Shown here piece by piece: positions 1-11,234 of a stretch of DNA of 64,000 nucleotides. This DNA is from Poa pratensis. Its lineage: Eukaryota; Streptophyta; Magnoliopsida; Poales; Poaceae. Both the position numbers and the translations under genes were made by a program. Location: positions 22,277,711 through 22,341,710 of the forward strand of contig CAMZMU010000111.1 of NCBI GenBank assembly GCA_947311845.1, read 5' to 3'. Each line of letters opens with the position of its first letter. Within the stretch, counting starts at the first letter, position 1. Under the pieces are notes generated by a model, which made no database searches, was not told the origin of the DNA, and saw only the letters and a program-made list of their open reading frames with translations.

Positions 1-1200
1 AACACATATTCCCTCTCTCGCTCTCTTATGTTACTAGGGTATCCTGGAGATGCTAGCAGCCTGACCAAAACAATAGAAAAAGAAAAAACAAACAACAAAA
101 TTTACGAAACTCCACGTAATATCTTGCGGCTGTACGGTCAACTAAAAATTAACTAAATCTCAGGCGCCGAATTAGCAAATCCGTATATAAAAAAGGTGTG
201 ACTAGCTATCATTTGACCGAGAACTAACTTAAATCACTGTCGAATGATGTAACCCATGTCTAACAAGAAATTTATGGTTTCGCCTCGGTATATGCATAAA
301 ATTTAATATGTGCAAGAAAAGAAAAATAATAACTTGCAACAAGTATGGGACATAAGAAAAAGTCGGTTGCAACCATAGTGTAATTTAAAAATAATCAGTT
401 GCAACCATGGTCAACCGGAAAATTTGAAGTTGCAACCAATATGCAAGTGAAGAAAAATAAATTGCAATATTGCAACCAAGTTTTAGTTGCACCTAAACTG
501 GCACGAATCAAAACGATCATCCAACGGATGCGAAATTGAACGAGCTCTACCTCGTAAACAATAATTAGCAATCCTGGAGCAGAAATAGGTTAACACTATA
601 GAGTTTGTTTTGGAGACTTCCTATAACACGACAAACAAACCGAATCAACCTTTGAAAAACAAAAGAAAATGAACCACAAAAGGCATCTACAATCCTAATA
701 ATATTGTGTTCGGTATAGACATGTATGTCATTAATTATTAAAATAATAGTTGGTGAAGAAATAATAAAAATAAAGAAAAATATATAAAGATTTAAAAGGC
801 AAAGAACACAAAAAGGAAAAACAAATTTGACCAAACAAAAAATAAAAAACGAAACACTAAAAGAGAAAAACATAGTACGACAGACATAAGCGCCGGTACA
901 CAAAAAAAACAAAAGCGACGGACAACTCACAGGCCACATGCGCACTGCTCAGGATCAAGAACGATCGCAGGAAAAGTAAAGCCCAACATAGATTTTCTGT
1001 TCAGAAAGAAAAGGCCCACGATAGCTGGTTTGTTCACGACTTGACATGCTCGGTTAAAACCAGCGATCAATCAATCAAGTAAATGGACAGCTAAACAATC
1101 GACTGAGAACTAACAAAATTCTCAGTCGACTGAGAATTAGCAAAACCATTTTTATAGAGGTTTGTTGTAGCTGGCTACAGTGGACGGACAACTGATCATG
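1..1200. other. Gene-free AT-rich sequence
   Basis: I see no convincing gene here. The sequence is AT-rich; positions 320-490 contain several loose repeats of a GTTGCAACCA-like word. A short hairpin (arms CGACTGAGAA at 1100-1109 and its complement at 1119-1128) is followed by a second copy of the same word. The 126-codon minus-strand open frame at 565-945 is mostly Phe/Ile/Val/Ser from AT-rich DNA and looks like chance. Confidence 0.6.
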
Positions 1201-1204
1201 TAAA

Positions 1205-3195
1205 ACCAATAAATTGGCCCTCCCTCTATGTATGTTTGTGCCCCTAATCCTCATAGTCCACCTCTAGTTTCTCCCCTTTTTCCACCTCAATCTAAGTTTC
1301 AATTGCAAAAATGCATGTTTTTCAAAGTGTGGTCATCTAAAGAAACTAAATTGCAAAGAACTCATGTGATAAAGCACCTATAATATAAATAACATCTATA
1401 AGTGTCCCTATGGCAGTATTGAGTACTTCTTTGAGGGAGCGGATGCTCAGAATATAGTATAATAGTGGCATGTGCTCCTTATGGCAGTATTGAAGAGCTT
1501 GATTGTTGCACCATATTACATCAAGAAGTTATGCAATATTTCCCCTATTTAAGTGTGGCAGCACGAGGGATGAACATGACCATAGTTTGCAAAGAAGTTG
1601 TCCTGCTTACCTGAGCAAAGCAAAGAGTAGAGCTCAATGTTCATATCTACCTGCCATATGCGATGTACACAAGTTTTATTCTAAGTTGGAATTAGTTTTA
1701 CAATGCCACTAAAATCCCCAAATATCATAGGGCTTGGAAGCATCGGTATTTCCTACTCTGCAAAGCTGCTCTCCATGTCTTCCTGATTAACTTGCATGTC
1801 TCGACGCAGTTTGAACATTTTATTTCCGCCTCTTCGCTTACATGTGTGTGCATGGAAATTCACTTTTTTGGCATCTCCCCCGCAAAGCTACAACAGGCGA
1901 GAGCGCTGCCTTGCAATAGTTCTTTGCAAGTGAGGAGAGCGCTGCCAAACCAAGATTTTTTTTCTTCAATTCACGCCGCAACCAAGCTTTCGCCAAAGTA
2001 AGAGAATGAATATTTTGCGCCACATCGAGTTGACGGACCACCTATTGGGCCATAAAGAGTTGCTCTTTAATATTTCCAATACGTCTTTGGCTCTTACAGT
2101 TGCTCGTAACTTGAGATCGAGAGTGCGGATAGGTTTATTACGCGTGTCAACGGTTGCCCATGCTTCGGTCACCGCTTCGTGAAAACTAGAGAGACAGAGT
2201 TAGAAAGATTCAAAGCATGAGCACTTCTTAGATCAAAAGTAATACATTTGTAGACATTTGTATCAGACAATGCCGAAGTGGTCAGACAAACTTAAGGACA
2301 ATGCTTGCAAAAGACATTTTGGATGTGCCGAATCCCAGTCAGTGGAACAAGGGGGGCTCATTCCCACCCTTTCCTTCTCCCTCCTCTATCTTCTGCCACT
2401 GAGAGTCGTAAGTGCTCCCTTGACCCCTCTCCTCTTCTCCTCTGCCTGCCTCGCTGGCCACCCCCCCCCACCCCCCCCATATACAGAGTAGTCTAGGTAG
2501 TTTTAGCTTAGGGTGTGTGACGCATGGTTGGTGGTCTGGCGTGATGTTGTTTTCCCGTCCCCGATATGGTCATTGGCGAGCTCCTCTCGGTGAAAACTTC
2601 TTCAATGAGCTCCCATGGTGGGAGGTGCAGAGGAGGGTGGAGCTGGAGGCGACCTCTCTTCAATAAATCTCGAGCCTGGAGCTCCATATCGTGGAGATTT
2701 GAAGGTTTGTCCCCTCCCTCCTTGCGGTCATGTCGATAGGCGGGAGGACAAAGAGGAATTTGCAGCTCCTCAACCTACTTCTCGACGTCAAGTGGATGTG
2801 CATGCGTCCGCATGTGCATTGGAAGCTGCTGCAGCTGGAGTTTGTCAGCGCTGGTCGTAGCTATCTTGGGCGTTTGGAGCCACTCTATGCTAGGAAGAGG
2901 TGTATATCTGGGAGAAGCTGATGGAGGGTAGCTTCTGGGAGAATCTAGAAAATAAGCCGAAAAGAAGGGGGCCGTAGTCGATCGAGTGAAACTTCTGACG
3001 TGAGTTGCGTTTGCACATGTTCTGTTTGTGATCCGAAGACTAGGTGTGCTAGCTGTCCTCGTATTTTGCAAGTGTTGCCGTGAAAACGCGGAATAGGAGC
3101 ACGAATATTAGTGCTACCTTCCGTTGGAAAAAATCTGATAAGTTTTGACCTCTCAATCAGCATACAAGCGCCCCTATGTGTGGCCGGGCTGTAGA
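1205..3195. repeat. Segmental duplicate, copy A
   Basis: This block is clearly related to 18955-21175 and in part to 21490-21778. Shared landmarks in the same order are a CTAAAGAAACTAAATTGCAA word (about 1335), a TATA-like block followed by GTGTGGCAGCACGAG (about 1545-1570), AGCAAAGCAAAGAGTAGAG (about 1612-1632), GAAGCATCGG (about 1736), CCTTGCAATAGTTCTTTGCAA (about 1909) and a distal part near 2960-3195 ending in TGTGTGGCCGG. No intact gene is visible. The minus strand around 1740-1960 gives a weakly conserved Cys-bearing reading that recurs in copy B (CSNCVET), so the unit may descend from a small-peptide gene, but both copies are decayed. Confidence 0.7.
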
Positions 3196-3325
3196 ACAGG
3201 CCCGACGCTAGCTTACTGTTTTTTTTTTCTCATCTGTGATGCGCGCAGTTAAAATATAATGTCTGGCTGTTTCCATCAGTTTGATTTTTTGAGATAATTG
3301 GTTAGTAAATCAATTTAATAATATT

Positions 3326-3476
3326 AGTGTGCTTTGGTTTGATAATATTGGCACCATGTATATGTATTTGTCGTCCAATCCTGTGTTTCATGATAGGAGG
3401 AAGCATATCAAAATTGACTATCATTTTCTGAGAGAACAAGGTGCTCACAAACTTCTACCCATTAAGTTCATCTCTC
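3326..3476 (+). pseudogene. Copia retrotransposon RNase H fragment, left part
   Basis: The plus-strand reading is typical of the C-terminal RNase H region of Ty1/Copia polyproteins: a FDNIGTMY-like DN block, then LSSNPVFHDRRKHIKIDYHF, REQ and IKFIS. It breaks off exactly at the CACTA insertion point at 3476. The reading resumes at about 16891 with SSKDQIADIFTKLL, the usual end of Copia RNase H. The fragment starts abruptly near 3326, so reverse transcriptase, integrase and the 5' LTR are absent. Removing the CACTA and one CTC copy leaves a 2-base misfit in the Copia frame, so this copy was already decayed or the junction changed slightly. Confidence 0.85.
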
Positions 3477-3765
3477 CACTAGTGGAGACAGGGCCTCCTG
3501 TCCCGGGCCGTGAGGGGCTTCTGTCCCGGGTTGAGAACCGGGACAGGCCAGGCGGGACTAAAGGCAAACCTTTAGTCCCGGGCCTGTTACCAGCCGGGAC
3601 AGAAGATCCACCACGTGGCCGCCTGCGGAGCGCGCTGGGGGCGAACCCTTTAGTCCCGGCTCGTATAACGGGCCGGGACCAGAGGCCCACCACGTGGCCG
3701 CCTGCGGAGCGCGCTGGGGGCAGCACCTTTAGTCCCGGCTCGTTTAACGGGCCGCGACTAATAGT
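3477..3765. repeat. CACTA element 1, left terminal and subterminal repeats
   Basis: After the CACTAGTGG terminus come several copies of the palindromic unit CTTTAGTCCCGG...CCGGGACTAAAG. A direct repeat of about 78 bp is present, its copies beginning CCACCACGTGGCC near 3610 and 3688. In other CACTA elements repeats of this kind bind the element's own transposase; that role is inferred here. Confidence 0.85.
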
Positions 3766-3792
3766 TTTCTTTTATTTTCTTTTATTTATTGC

Positions 3793-3817
3793 TTTAGGGT
3801 TTAGGGTTTAGGGTTTA
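3793..3817. repeat. Three TTTAGGG units
   Basis: Three exact tandem copies of the plant telomere heptamer TTTAGGG (3793-3813) plus TTTA lie just inside the left end of CACTA element 1. This is too short to imply a telomeric origin. Confidence 0.9.
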
Positions 3818-4027
3818 TTTGTTTTCTTTTATTTATTTCTTCAAGCATGCAAAGAATTGTTTTCTTTTAGCGGTATTTCTACGCTACACATACCGTACAC
3901 ATTCGTGCATATATAAGATAACTTGTCTTGCGATCGAGCATACAAATATATACAATTTTGATATTTACATGGAGATCACAATTACCGGGACTAGAGCCCG
4001 TATATTCGATTACACGGCCGGGGATCA

Positions 4028-4969
4028 TCAGAAGCGCCTATTCACACTAAATTCACCGGCGTCGTTTACCATCTCGTCCAAAATAAATCCCGCCAGCTCC
4101 TCAGCAATTGCTAGTACGCGTTGCTGTGGTAGGAGTTGATCCCGTTTCTTCGAACTATATAAGAAAAGGAGATCAATATGAACATCAATCATGATAACAA
4201 AAAGTGACGGTAATAAAATAATGTTGTGAATGTATTGCTTACGTCGACTCTATAATCTTTGGTCTCAGTGGTAAACGAGCGAATGAACTCGCAAACGTAG
4301 TATCCACATAGATTCGTCCCCTGTGGCTGCCTCGCGCACTTTACGAGAATAGAATTCAATCAAAATAACAATCTAGCATCATAATTGTATTGAAACTAGA
4401 AGTAAAGAGATGCGTGGACATATCTCGTACTACTTACCGGGATCGGAGTAAACTTCAGCTTCTCACTCCATTGGCCCGCCACCACATCTTGAACCGGATC
4501 CAAACCCTGCCCGGCAAAGAAAATGAATTAATGAGTTATTCATTACCTGATATCTCATGAAATCAACGAAAGAGACCGATATAGCGCGAAAATTACTTCT
4601 GGATCATGTCCTGCATGCTGGAACTCTTCCATGGGTCTCTTTAATGGGTCCATGACTTCAACTATTCCCTTATCAACTTGAATGTTTAGCAGAATCCAGT
4701 GGAACCTGCACACGTTTATATATACGTCAGTAACTCATCAATTACAGTTAACATCGAGTAAGCAAAAGTGAATGTGTACATCATAGTAAGACCCTCACCC
4801 GAAGTTGTAAGGAAATAGTATGTGGTCACAGAAATTTTGCTCCGCTAGAAACCTTAGAAGGTTTTGCTCCGTCTCGTCGGGTTTCGTCGTTAAAGATTGA
4901 ATATGTACTTTATCTGGGTCAATGAACCCAACACTATAGACCTTTCTTTTACATTCCCGGATCTTCATT
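4028..4969 (-). CDS. Ulp1-like C48 cysteine protease domain exons of CACTA element 1
   Basis: Five exons can be placed by consensus splice sites: 4969-4799, 4705-4597, 4506-4438, 4338-4243 and 4147-4028. They join in frame to a stop at 4028-4030. The translation has the landmarks of Ulp1/SENP SUMO proteases: VGFIDPDKV near the start, His in FHWILLNIQV, Asp in VEVMDPL, Gln and Cys in CARQPQGTNLCGYYVCEFIR, and a tail AEELAGFILDEM. All members of the His-Asp-Gln-Cys catalytic set are present. Plant transposons of several families have acquired Ulp1-like domains. The upstream part of the same gene is frameshifted, so whether this part is still made is unknown. A deSUMOylating role is family knowledge, not shown here. 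Confidence 0.75.
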
Positions 4970-7790
4970 CTGCAGAATAGAGTACAAAAGGATATAACGA
5001 GGATAATTAAAATGCAATGAACTGAACAACTGAAAGACTGAACAACTTATAAGTAGACAATGAATTCAACAACTTACAGACAGTAGCAACTGATGAGACA
5101 TTTGTCGAGGGCGTCGAAATTGTATAACTGGTAGAGTTCTGAAAAGTCAACATGGACCTGTCTTCTCGGAAGTAGTACTCATGTGGGACTTTCGCCACGA
5201 TCATTATTCTGCCCTTCTGTGACTCTTGCATGTACCAGTCATGCAATTTCCGCATTTGTGTTGGCAGTTGTTGCCACTCTCTCTGCTGACCATTTCCTCC
5301 TTTGGGACATATTACGGGCTATAGGAGCCTTGGGTATATTGTCGTCTTGGGTACCAAGCAATTCCGCAATAGTCACACCCATAGCGGCCGCCAACTTCGC
5401 AGCTTCTGCCATATCCTGATTTTCCGCCTGCACGGGAACGTCTGGATAACACCTTGAGGGGTGGGATCGACTGTTTGGCCTGTTCTCCGAGCTGGGGAAC
5501 GTCCCTTCTTTTCGCACTTGCACCTTTACTTGATTTGTTCCCGCTTGCACTATCACCTGATTTGCCCTTCCGCACTTCCTTCTGAAGTGTGCGTAGATAG
5601 TTATCTGGCTTATGGTGCAAGTCATATTGCGATGGTGTGCTCAAAATTCATGTGCATACGCTTTTTGCTTCTCGGTGTATACCGGGGCGGCCTTGGGTTT
5701 CTTCTTTGCAAAATGCGCATCTTTTTCGGCCTTTGCGATCGCTGCGGTTTCCTCGTCAGTACGGTCGTAAGTCTGATAGGAAGATTCTTATGAGGTACTG
5801 TTGGGAGGGGCGACCTTTGTCTTTTTGGGCTGCTGCGTCGGTTAGTACTCATCGACGGAGCACGCTTCCGCTTATTGTCCTTAGCGGGCAAAGGCGGCGG
5901 CGAAGACGGTGGACCCAAGTCCGGCGGCGGAGATCGAGATGGACTCGCGCTGTGGTGGTCGTAGTCATGGGGTGGGCTGCTTCTTGGAGGTGTAGGGGAC
6001 CTGCGACGACTCGGAGGCGGTTTTGTCCTTGGCGCCGAGCCTGGAAGCCTGATGTTGTTCTTGTCCCATAGAATGACAGCACCCACTACTTCTCCGAGTG
6101 TCCTCTCATCTTGCGGTCCAGGGATGTCAAGCAGCATATCAATAAAGTCCGGTAGTACTTCATCCACCACGACTTTAGCATAGCCAGCTGGAATCTCACG
6201 GTCATTCCAGCGTGCGTCAGGTGGACAAGGTACAACACATCCGACCGCCACCTTCATGGATATGTTCACCATTTTCTGATGGAGCTCACAAGATATTGAA
6301 TCCTTGATTCCATCCACGGGGTAGCCAGGACCGCCTTCTATCATTCGCCGTGCATCGTCAGCCGGGACCTCCGAGTCACCCACGCTGCTTTTACGCTGAG
6401 ACGGGCCGGCGGTAATATCGAGTGCAGGATCTTGCTGGCGCACTACTCCTCTAAGTTCATCAATCTGCTGCTGCTGGTTGTCAATTCTGGCAAACAACTG
6501 GTGAACTTGTCTCCCACCTCCTCCTCCTGTCGCCGCTTTGCTCTCGATCGGCTTCTGTAAGTTTCCATGTCTTTGGCAAACCCCATCCACCACGGACAAC
6601 TAGGGCCAAAGCCTCGTACTCGTCCTCCTTTTTCATCATTCCCGAGGACCAATGTCAGCATGTCTTTCTCTCTATCGGGACGGAACTTTAACTTCCCCTC
6701 TTTAATTTCTTTCACCACTCTAAGCCAATTGTCCCTGGGTACCCTAATCCCGTCACTGCAAATAAGGTCCCCGGTTGTTTCGTCGTATGAACTCCCATGC
6801 GCAAGGAACCAATTTCTTGCCCTCGTTTCCCATTCTTCGCGCAATGGTTCTGGTTGGATCCCTTTAGCAAGCAGCTCTTGCTCTTTTTTATCCCACTTTG
6901 GCATGGCAGTCTTGTAGCCCCCTGGCCCCAATTTATGGTGATACATTTTCATGTCAGCATTTTTCTTGTTCTTTTTTGACAGCTCCTTGGCATCTTCTGA
7001 CTCCTTGTACTCCTTAAATGCGTTCCAGTGATCCGCCTGCTTCGCTAGATAGCCTTCGAATACTGGAGCAGTCTTTTTCCCGATATTCTTGCCATAATCT
7101 TTTCTTCCACACCCGGAATAGTTCGGCCATCTTCGAGAGAGTCCACCGCTTGACTTTCTCCCTCAATTTTGCAGTGTCGGCAGGATCCTCCAATTCTGGC
7201 AGGGTGAAATGTGCCATGAGGTCATTCCAAAGACCCGTTTTGTACCTTTCGGCGATATACTCACTATCGTTCGCCCCTTTGCGCTGATTCCAGTCTCGAA
7301 CGCTGATCGGGACGTGATCCCTAACCAGAACTCCGCATTGTTTTCTAAATACATCGGCAGCCTTCTTGGGTTCCTTCGGTTCGCCCGTAGGCTTTATGAC
7401 CTCAAATGTGTAATGCGTAGATGGGGCCAACATTTTGGTCGGGCCTCGTTTGGTATATTTGCTCGATGTGGAGGCCTAAGAGAAGAAACATTCGTCAATT
7501 TATATATATACAACTCAAGTAATGCATCTACTGATCGCCGAACTTCATATATCTACCTCGCCGGACTTCGTTAAGGGTCCACCGGCTTCTCCATCATCGG
7601 AGCTATCGCCTTCTCCATCATCGGAGCCGTCGACTTCATCCTGACTTCGGTCGACCTCCATTCCATCCCCGGAGGGGTTCAGATACGACGACGGAGATTC
7701 GGCTGGATCAGCATCTGGGGCGTCGTGGATTATATCCTCGAGAATTTCTTCCTGTACTAGGTCTCTGCGGGTTGGACTAGGTGGATCCAT
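4028..7790 (-). pseudogene. CACTA second ORF (Transposase_24, DUF8039, Ulp1), frameshifted
   Basis: This is the second conserved gene of CACTA element 1, on the same strand as the transposase. The start is placed at 7790, giving MDPPSPTRRDLVQEE, an acidic first exon ending near 7551. The region 7433-6443 resembles plant Ptta/En/Spm transposases (Transposase_24 type): MYHHKLGPGGYKTAMPKWD, then ARNWFLAHG. Next come a Gln-rich stretch, a DUF8039-like block (SCELHQKMVNISMKVA, then DIPGPQDERTLGEVVGAVI) and a Pro/Arg-rich linker. A PQLGEQAKQSIPPLKVL segment and a LHDWYM...YYFRED segment follow, then the protease exons. Reading requires frameshifts near 7090, 6520, 5800, 5645, 5430 and 5170, so no full-length protein is possible. 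By analogy with TNPA/TNP1 proteins it would have bound subterminal repeats; this is inferred. The matching gene of element 2 has lost the Transposase_24 part. Confidence 0.85.
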
Positions 7791-7808
7791 AGTTTCTGCA
7801 AAATGCAC

Positions 7809-8460
7809 ACAAATAAAATGAGTATCAATTTTTGTAACATCTAATTTGCATCTTTTAACAAATTAATTCTAAAATTACAATTGTTCTCTAACAACTAAAA
7901 TTAACATCTAAAATTACTTCTAACAACAATTTTTTTCTAACAACTAAAATTAACATCTAAAATTACTTCTAACAGCAAATTTTTCTAATAACATTTCTAA
8001 AACATTTCTAACACTAAATACAATTTTTCTGTAACAACTAACATCTAATTTGCATCTCTAACAACTAATTTCAGAACTAAAATTAACATCTAATTTGCAT
8101 CTCTAACAACTAATTTTAGAACTAAAATCAACATCTAATTTTTTCTAACATTTAATTTGCATCTCTAACAACTAATTTTAGAACTAAAATTCACATCTAA
8201 TTTTTTGTAACATCTAATTTTTTCTAACATCTAATTTGCATCTAAAATTAACATCTAATTTTTTCTAACATCTAATTTGCATCTCTAACAACTAATTTTA
8301 GAAGTAAAATTAACATCTAATATTTCTAACATCTAAATTGCATCTAATTTTTTCTAACATCTAAAATTAACATCTAATTTTTCTAACATCTAAAATTAAC
8401 ATCTAATTTGTATCTAACATCTAATTTTCTAGCTTTTGCTAAATTTTGAAATTTGCTAAC
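7809..8460. repeat. AT-rich minisatellite-like tract within CACTA element 1
   Basis: This 650-bp tract upstream of the second ORF is built from many imperfect copies of AACATCTAATTTTTTCT, ACATCTAATTTGCATCTC and CTAACAACTAATTTTAGAAC. There is no coding potential on either strand. Unit length is irregular, so it looks like a degenerate tandem array rather than a satellite. Confidence 0.8.
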
Positions 8461-8514
8461 AGTAGCATTACACAAGAATGTTGCAATACACAAAACTAAC
8501 AATGCCTAATTAAA

Positions 8515-9056
8515 AAAAAACTATCTCCTCCACAGCCGGCCGTGGCCCTGGCGCGGCGGCCACCACGCCGTGGCCGTGGCCGTGGCGCCCGTGGCCGCCA
8601 CCACCCGCCACCACGCGCCACCACGGAGGAGAGCGACCGAGGAGGGGGCAGAGCTCCAACCTCGGCGGCGGCGGCACGGCAGCGCGAGGCAGGGGCGACG
8701 CGGCGACGGCGGTGTCGCAGACGGCGTGCGGCAGGGGTGGGGCAGCACCTCGGGGCGGCGGCTCCTCCGCGGCGGAGCGGCAGATCGACGGCGGCGGAGG
8801 CAGGGGATCAGGGGCGGGCGACGCGGCGACGGCGGATTCGGGCAGAGAGCAGGGGCGTCGAGGGCGTCGAAGGCGACGGGCTCGGGCGGCGCGACGGCGC
8901 GGCGTTAGGGGTGGGGCAGATCGACGGCGGCGGAGGCCGGGGATCAGGGGACGGCGTCGCCGGCGACGGAAAAATTTGGCAGCCTGGCGGCGTCTCCTCT
9001 GCTCCTCGCGCTTGGCCTCCGATGAAAAATGGCTAAGGACCAACCGTGGCGCTTAA
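8515..9056. other. GC-rich low-complexity tract
   Basis: A strongly GC-rich block separates the AT-rich tract from an internal palindrome cluster. Frames are open on both strands simply because stop codons are rare: translations are Arg/Pro/Ala/Gly runs with no domain. It could be a former promoter or first-exon region, but nothing in the sequence proves this. Confidence 0.5.
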
Positions 9057-9059
9057 GTA

Positions 9060-9236
9060 GTGGAGGGACCTTTAGTCGCGGCCCGTGGCTCAACCCGCGA
9101 CTAAAGGGGGGTCTTTAGTCCCGGTTTGAGCCACGAGCCGCGACTAAAGGGGTTGGAGGTCTTTTCGCGTTCCCGCGTGCTGAACACACCTTTAGTCGCG
9201 GCCCGTGGCTCCAGCCGGGACTAAAGTTCCAAAAAT
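9060..9236. repeat. Internal GGGACTAAA-type palindromes, left of the acidic ORF
   Basis: Three palindromic units related to the element's subterminal repeats lie here, for example CTTTAGTCGCGGCCCGTGG with its partner arm CGCGACTAAAGG, and TCTTTAGTCCCGGTTTGAG with its partner. They lie deep inside the element, 5.6 kb from its nearer end. Confidence 0.85.
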
Positions 9237-9719
9237 TGCGCGCGCAGCTGAACTTTTATTTCTGAACAGAACCAGGACCTTTTTTTAAACATTTAAACAT
9301 TTGAATTAAGCAGTTTTTGCATATTTTTGAATCTGACAAAACTTTCAACATGAAAAGTGTTTGAATTTGAATAACTAATTGAAAACCATTTTCTGTTTTA
9401 TAAAATGGTTGAAATAATTATATCATTTTTGTTTACTAATAGAATGTTTGAAATAATATGAATTTATATCTATTTACTTATGTTTTCTCTAGTTTCTTTT
9501 AATATGAATTTTTTCTGCTCCAGTGTATTTTTCTTTTATACTTAGTTTAATTGTCTGAATGTATTCAAATTTGACTTATGTTTTGTTTTTTTGTCTGTGT
9601 AATTTGCGTCATCTAATTTGACTTATGTTTTGTTTTTTTGTCTGTGTAATTTGCGTCATCAAGGTTTAATACATTCCATAGAATGCATTACATAAAAGGT
9701 TTAATACATTATTACACAT

Positions 9720-10545
9720 GATCCAACGTCTCACAAGCGCTTGAAAGAAACACACCCCTGATCCAACATCACCAACATTATTCTACATAAACGGACTTGC
9801 TGGCTCGAAGGCCGTAGGATTAGGGGGAACGGCGGGAGGAGCCAGCCCCGTGGGCGGCCGCCCGGTTCTCGCGCGCACGTTTGCGGCGGAGGGCAAGATC
9901 CATGGAGGATGAGTCTTTCAGCGCCCAATCCAGCTCGGAAGCCTCCTTCGCCTTGAGCTGGTAGGAAGTCTTGGCTCGCTGGACAGGGTAGTCGCGGACA
10001 GACTGGAAGGAGGCTTCCATGGCCTCCTGTATCTGCAACCCACAACCCTCTTCCCCGTCGTCGCTCCAGTCGAAGTCGTCGTCCTCCTCCTCCGCGGGAG
10101 GAGCGGCGGCGCCTGGGGAGGTGCAGCGGCGCCAGGTGGAGGTGCGGCGGCATCTGGTGGAGCAGGAGGCCGGTAGCTGGGCATTCCTCTCCACGCCGGG
10201 CTCGTGGGCATACGGCGGGATAGGCTTATGCGGTTGCGCCCAAGCACGCTCTGCCGAGCACGCTCGACCTCGTCCAGAAGGCGCTGCGGCGGGCGTGGCG
10301 GATCCATCTCGTGGAGACGATGCGTTCGTGGCTAGGAATGGTGGATTAGTGTTTACCCCGTCGGCGACAATATATAAAGACCTCCAAGGCAGCGCTGGGG
10401 GAGGACACGTGCCCAGGGCAGCGCTGGGGGAGGACACGTGTCGTGACCGCAAAACCCGCCTTTAGTCCCGGTTGGTGTTACCAACCGGGACTAAAGAAGC
10501 ACACGGATCGTGTGTTTCTTTCAAGCGCTTGTGAGACGTTGGATC
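9720..10545. repeat. 36-bp inverted repeat bracketing the acidic ORF
   Basis: The segment 9720-9755 (beginning GATCCAACGTCTCACAAGCG) reappears as its exact reverse complement at 10510-10545. The arms enclose about 750 bp that contains the 9820-10307 reading frame. A partial second copy of the right arm follows at about 10551-10582. Confidence 0.85.
9820..10307 (-). pseudogene. Acidic hypothetical protein, CACTA cargo, one frameshift
   Basis: I do not recognise this protein. A start at 10307 gives MDPPRPPQRLLDEVERARQS, then a Pro/Ala-rich stretch. After a one-base frame change near 10095 the reading continues as EEEDDDFDWSDDGEEG, then LQIQEAMEASFQSVRDYP and a Lys/Glu/Arg-rich tail ending near 9820. 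The sharp change from Pro-rich to acidic to amphipathic Glu/Ala/Lys-rich sequence looks protein-like rather than random. It has no visible signal peptide or membrane segment. It is on the same strand as the other element genes and is bracketed by a 36-bp inverted repeat and by palindrome clusters on both sides. It may be a captured host fragment or an accessory CACTA ORF. Confidence 0.45.
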
Positions 10546-10652
10546 AGGGGTGTGTTTCTTTTGAGGGATTGTGAGCTGTTGGATCAGCAGTATCATCACG
10601 ACCACTTCGTGAGCCACATGACCCGGTTGGTGTTACCAACCGGGACTAAAGA
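10458..10652. repeat. Internal GGGACTAAA-type palindromes, right of the acidic ORF
   Basis: CTTTAGTCCCGGTTGGTG is followed by TTACCAACCGGGACTAAAG (10460-10498), and a second, partly shortened copy lies at about 10620-10650. Each is followed by the same GAAGCACACG word. With the cluster at 9060-9236 they flank the acidic ORF. Confidence 0.85.
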
Positions 10653-10750
10653 AGCACACGTACCCTATATATAGCCCCCCTCCTCAGACAGGTTACTCAC
10701 TCACACAAAACATTCCAGCGTCACTCGGAGAGGCATCTTTGGGCAACCAG

Positions 10751-10849
10751 CGGCAAGACGTCTCTGATGACCTGCGACCGTTCCAAACGGTTGCAGATCA
10801 TCAGAGATGTGTTGCCGGACGGTTGTAGAACATCAGAGACGTCTTGCCG
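10751..10849. repeat. Foldback with one left arm and two alternative right arms
   Basis: The 31-nt arm 10751-10781 (CGGCAAGACGTCTCTGATGA and on) can pair with 10787-10817 or with 10819-10849, each with four mismatches. The two right arms are themselves tandem copies 32 bp apart. This is the first of three consecutive foldbacks downstream of the transposase coding region. Confidence 0.8.
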
Positions 10850-10874
10850 AACGGCACACAACTAGCGTCTACCT

Positions 10875-11072
10875 TTGCCACCGAATCCAATGGTTGGATT
10901 TAGCCTACCTGATGGCATGTTCCCTGGCATTATTGTGTTCGTCCTTGTTCACCGGCCAGCCATTGGAGCCACCTCCTGTAGGACGGTGAATAAGGACAAC
11001 ACAACGACGCTGTTGGAAACACAAGCCCTCAGGTAGGTTGAATCCAACCACTGGATTAGGGTGACACAATGA
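10875..11072. repeat. Long imperfect foldback
   Basis: The block beginning CCGAATCCAATGGTTGGATT near 10881 pairs with the block ending near 11070 (GAATCCAACCACTGGATTAG). Inner blocks at about 10932-10954 and 10983-11004 (GGTGAATAAGGACAACACAA) pair as well. The fold spans about 200 bp with internal loops. Confidence 0.75.
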
Positions 11073-11164
11073 TGAATTGCCGAGGAGGTGGGAGTGGTGG
11101 TGGTGGAAGTGGTAGCCATGCTCACGACCACGCGATGATTTGCAGTATACAAAGCATTCGGATT

Positions 11165-11234
11165 CCCGTCATACAGCCCTACGGTGCATTTGATATGCAG
11201 TCACTCACGAGGCACCGTAGGGCTGTATGACGGG
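11165..11234. repeat. Perfect 23-bp hairpin
   Basis: Arms 11165-11187 (CCCGTCATACAGCCCTACGG then TGC) and 11212-11234 are exact reverse complements with a 24-nt loop. It lies about 135 bp downstream of the transposase stop codon on the minus strand. The sequence is unrelated to the GGGACTAAA palindromes. A role as RNA hairpin, small-RNA source or end-processing signal is possible but unproven. Confidence 0.9.

Noticed and set aside
565..945. 126-codon minus-strand open frame
   Set aside because: Composition is Phe/Ile/Val/Ser from AT-rich DNA, with no domain, no promoter and no homologous counterpart in the window.
3793..3817. TTTAGGG units as an interstitial telomere
   Set aside because: Only three units, inside a transposon end; more likely chance or slippage.
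8510..9056. Overlapping long open frames on both strands (up to 177 codons)
   Set aside because: They result from extreme GC content; all frames are Arg/Pro/Ala/Gly-rich without domains.
11165..11234. Perfect hairpin called as a microRNA gene
   Set aside because: Perfect short arms within a transposon and a 24-nt loop do not fit a typical plant miRNA precursor, and no expression data are available.
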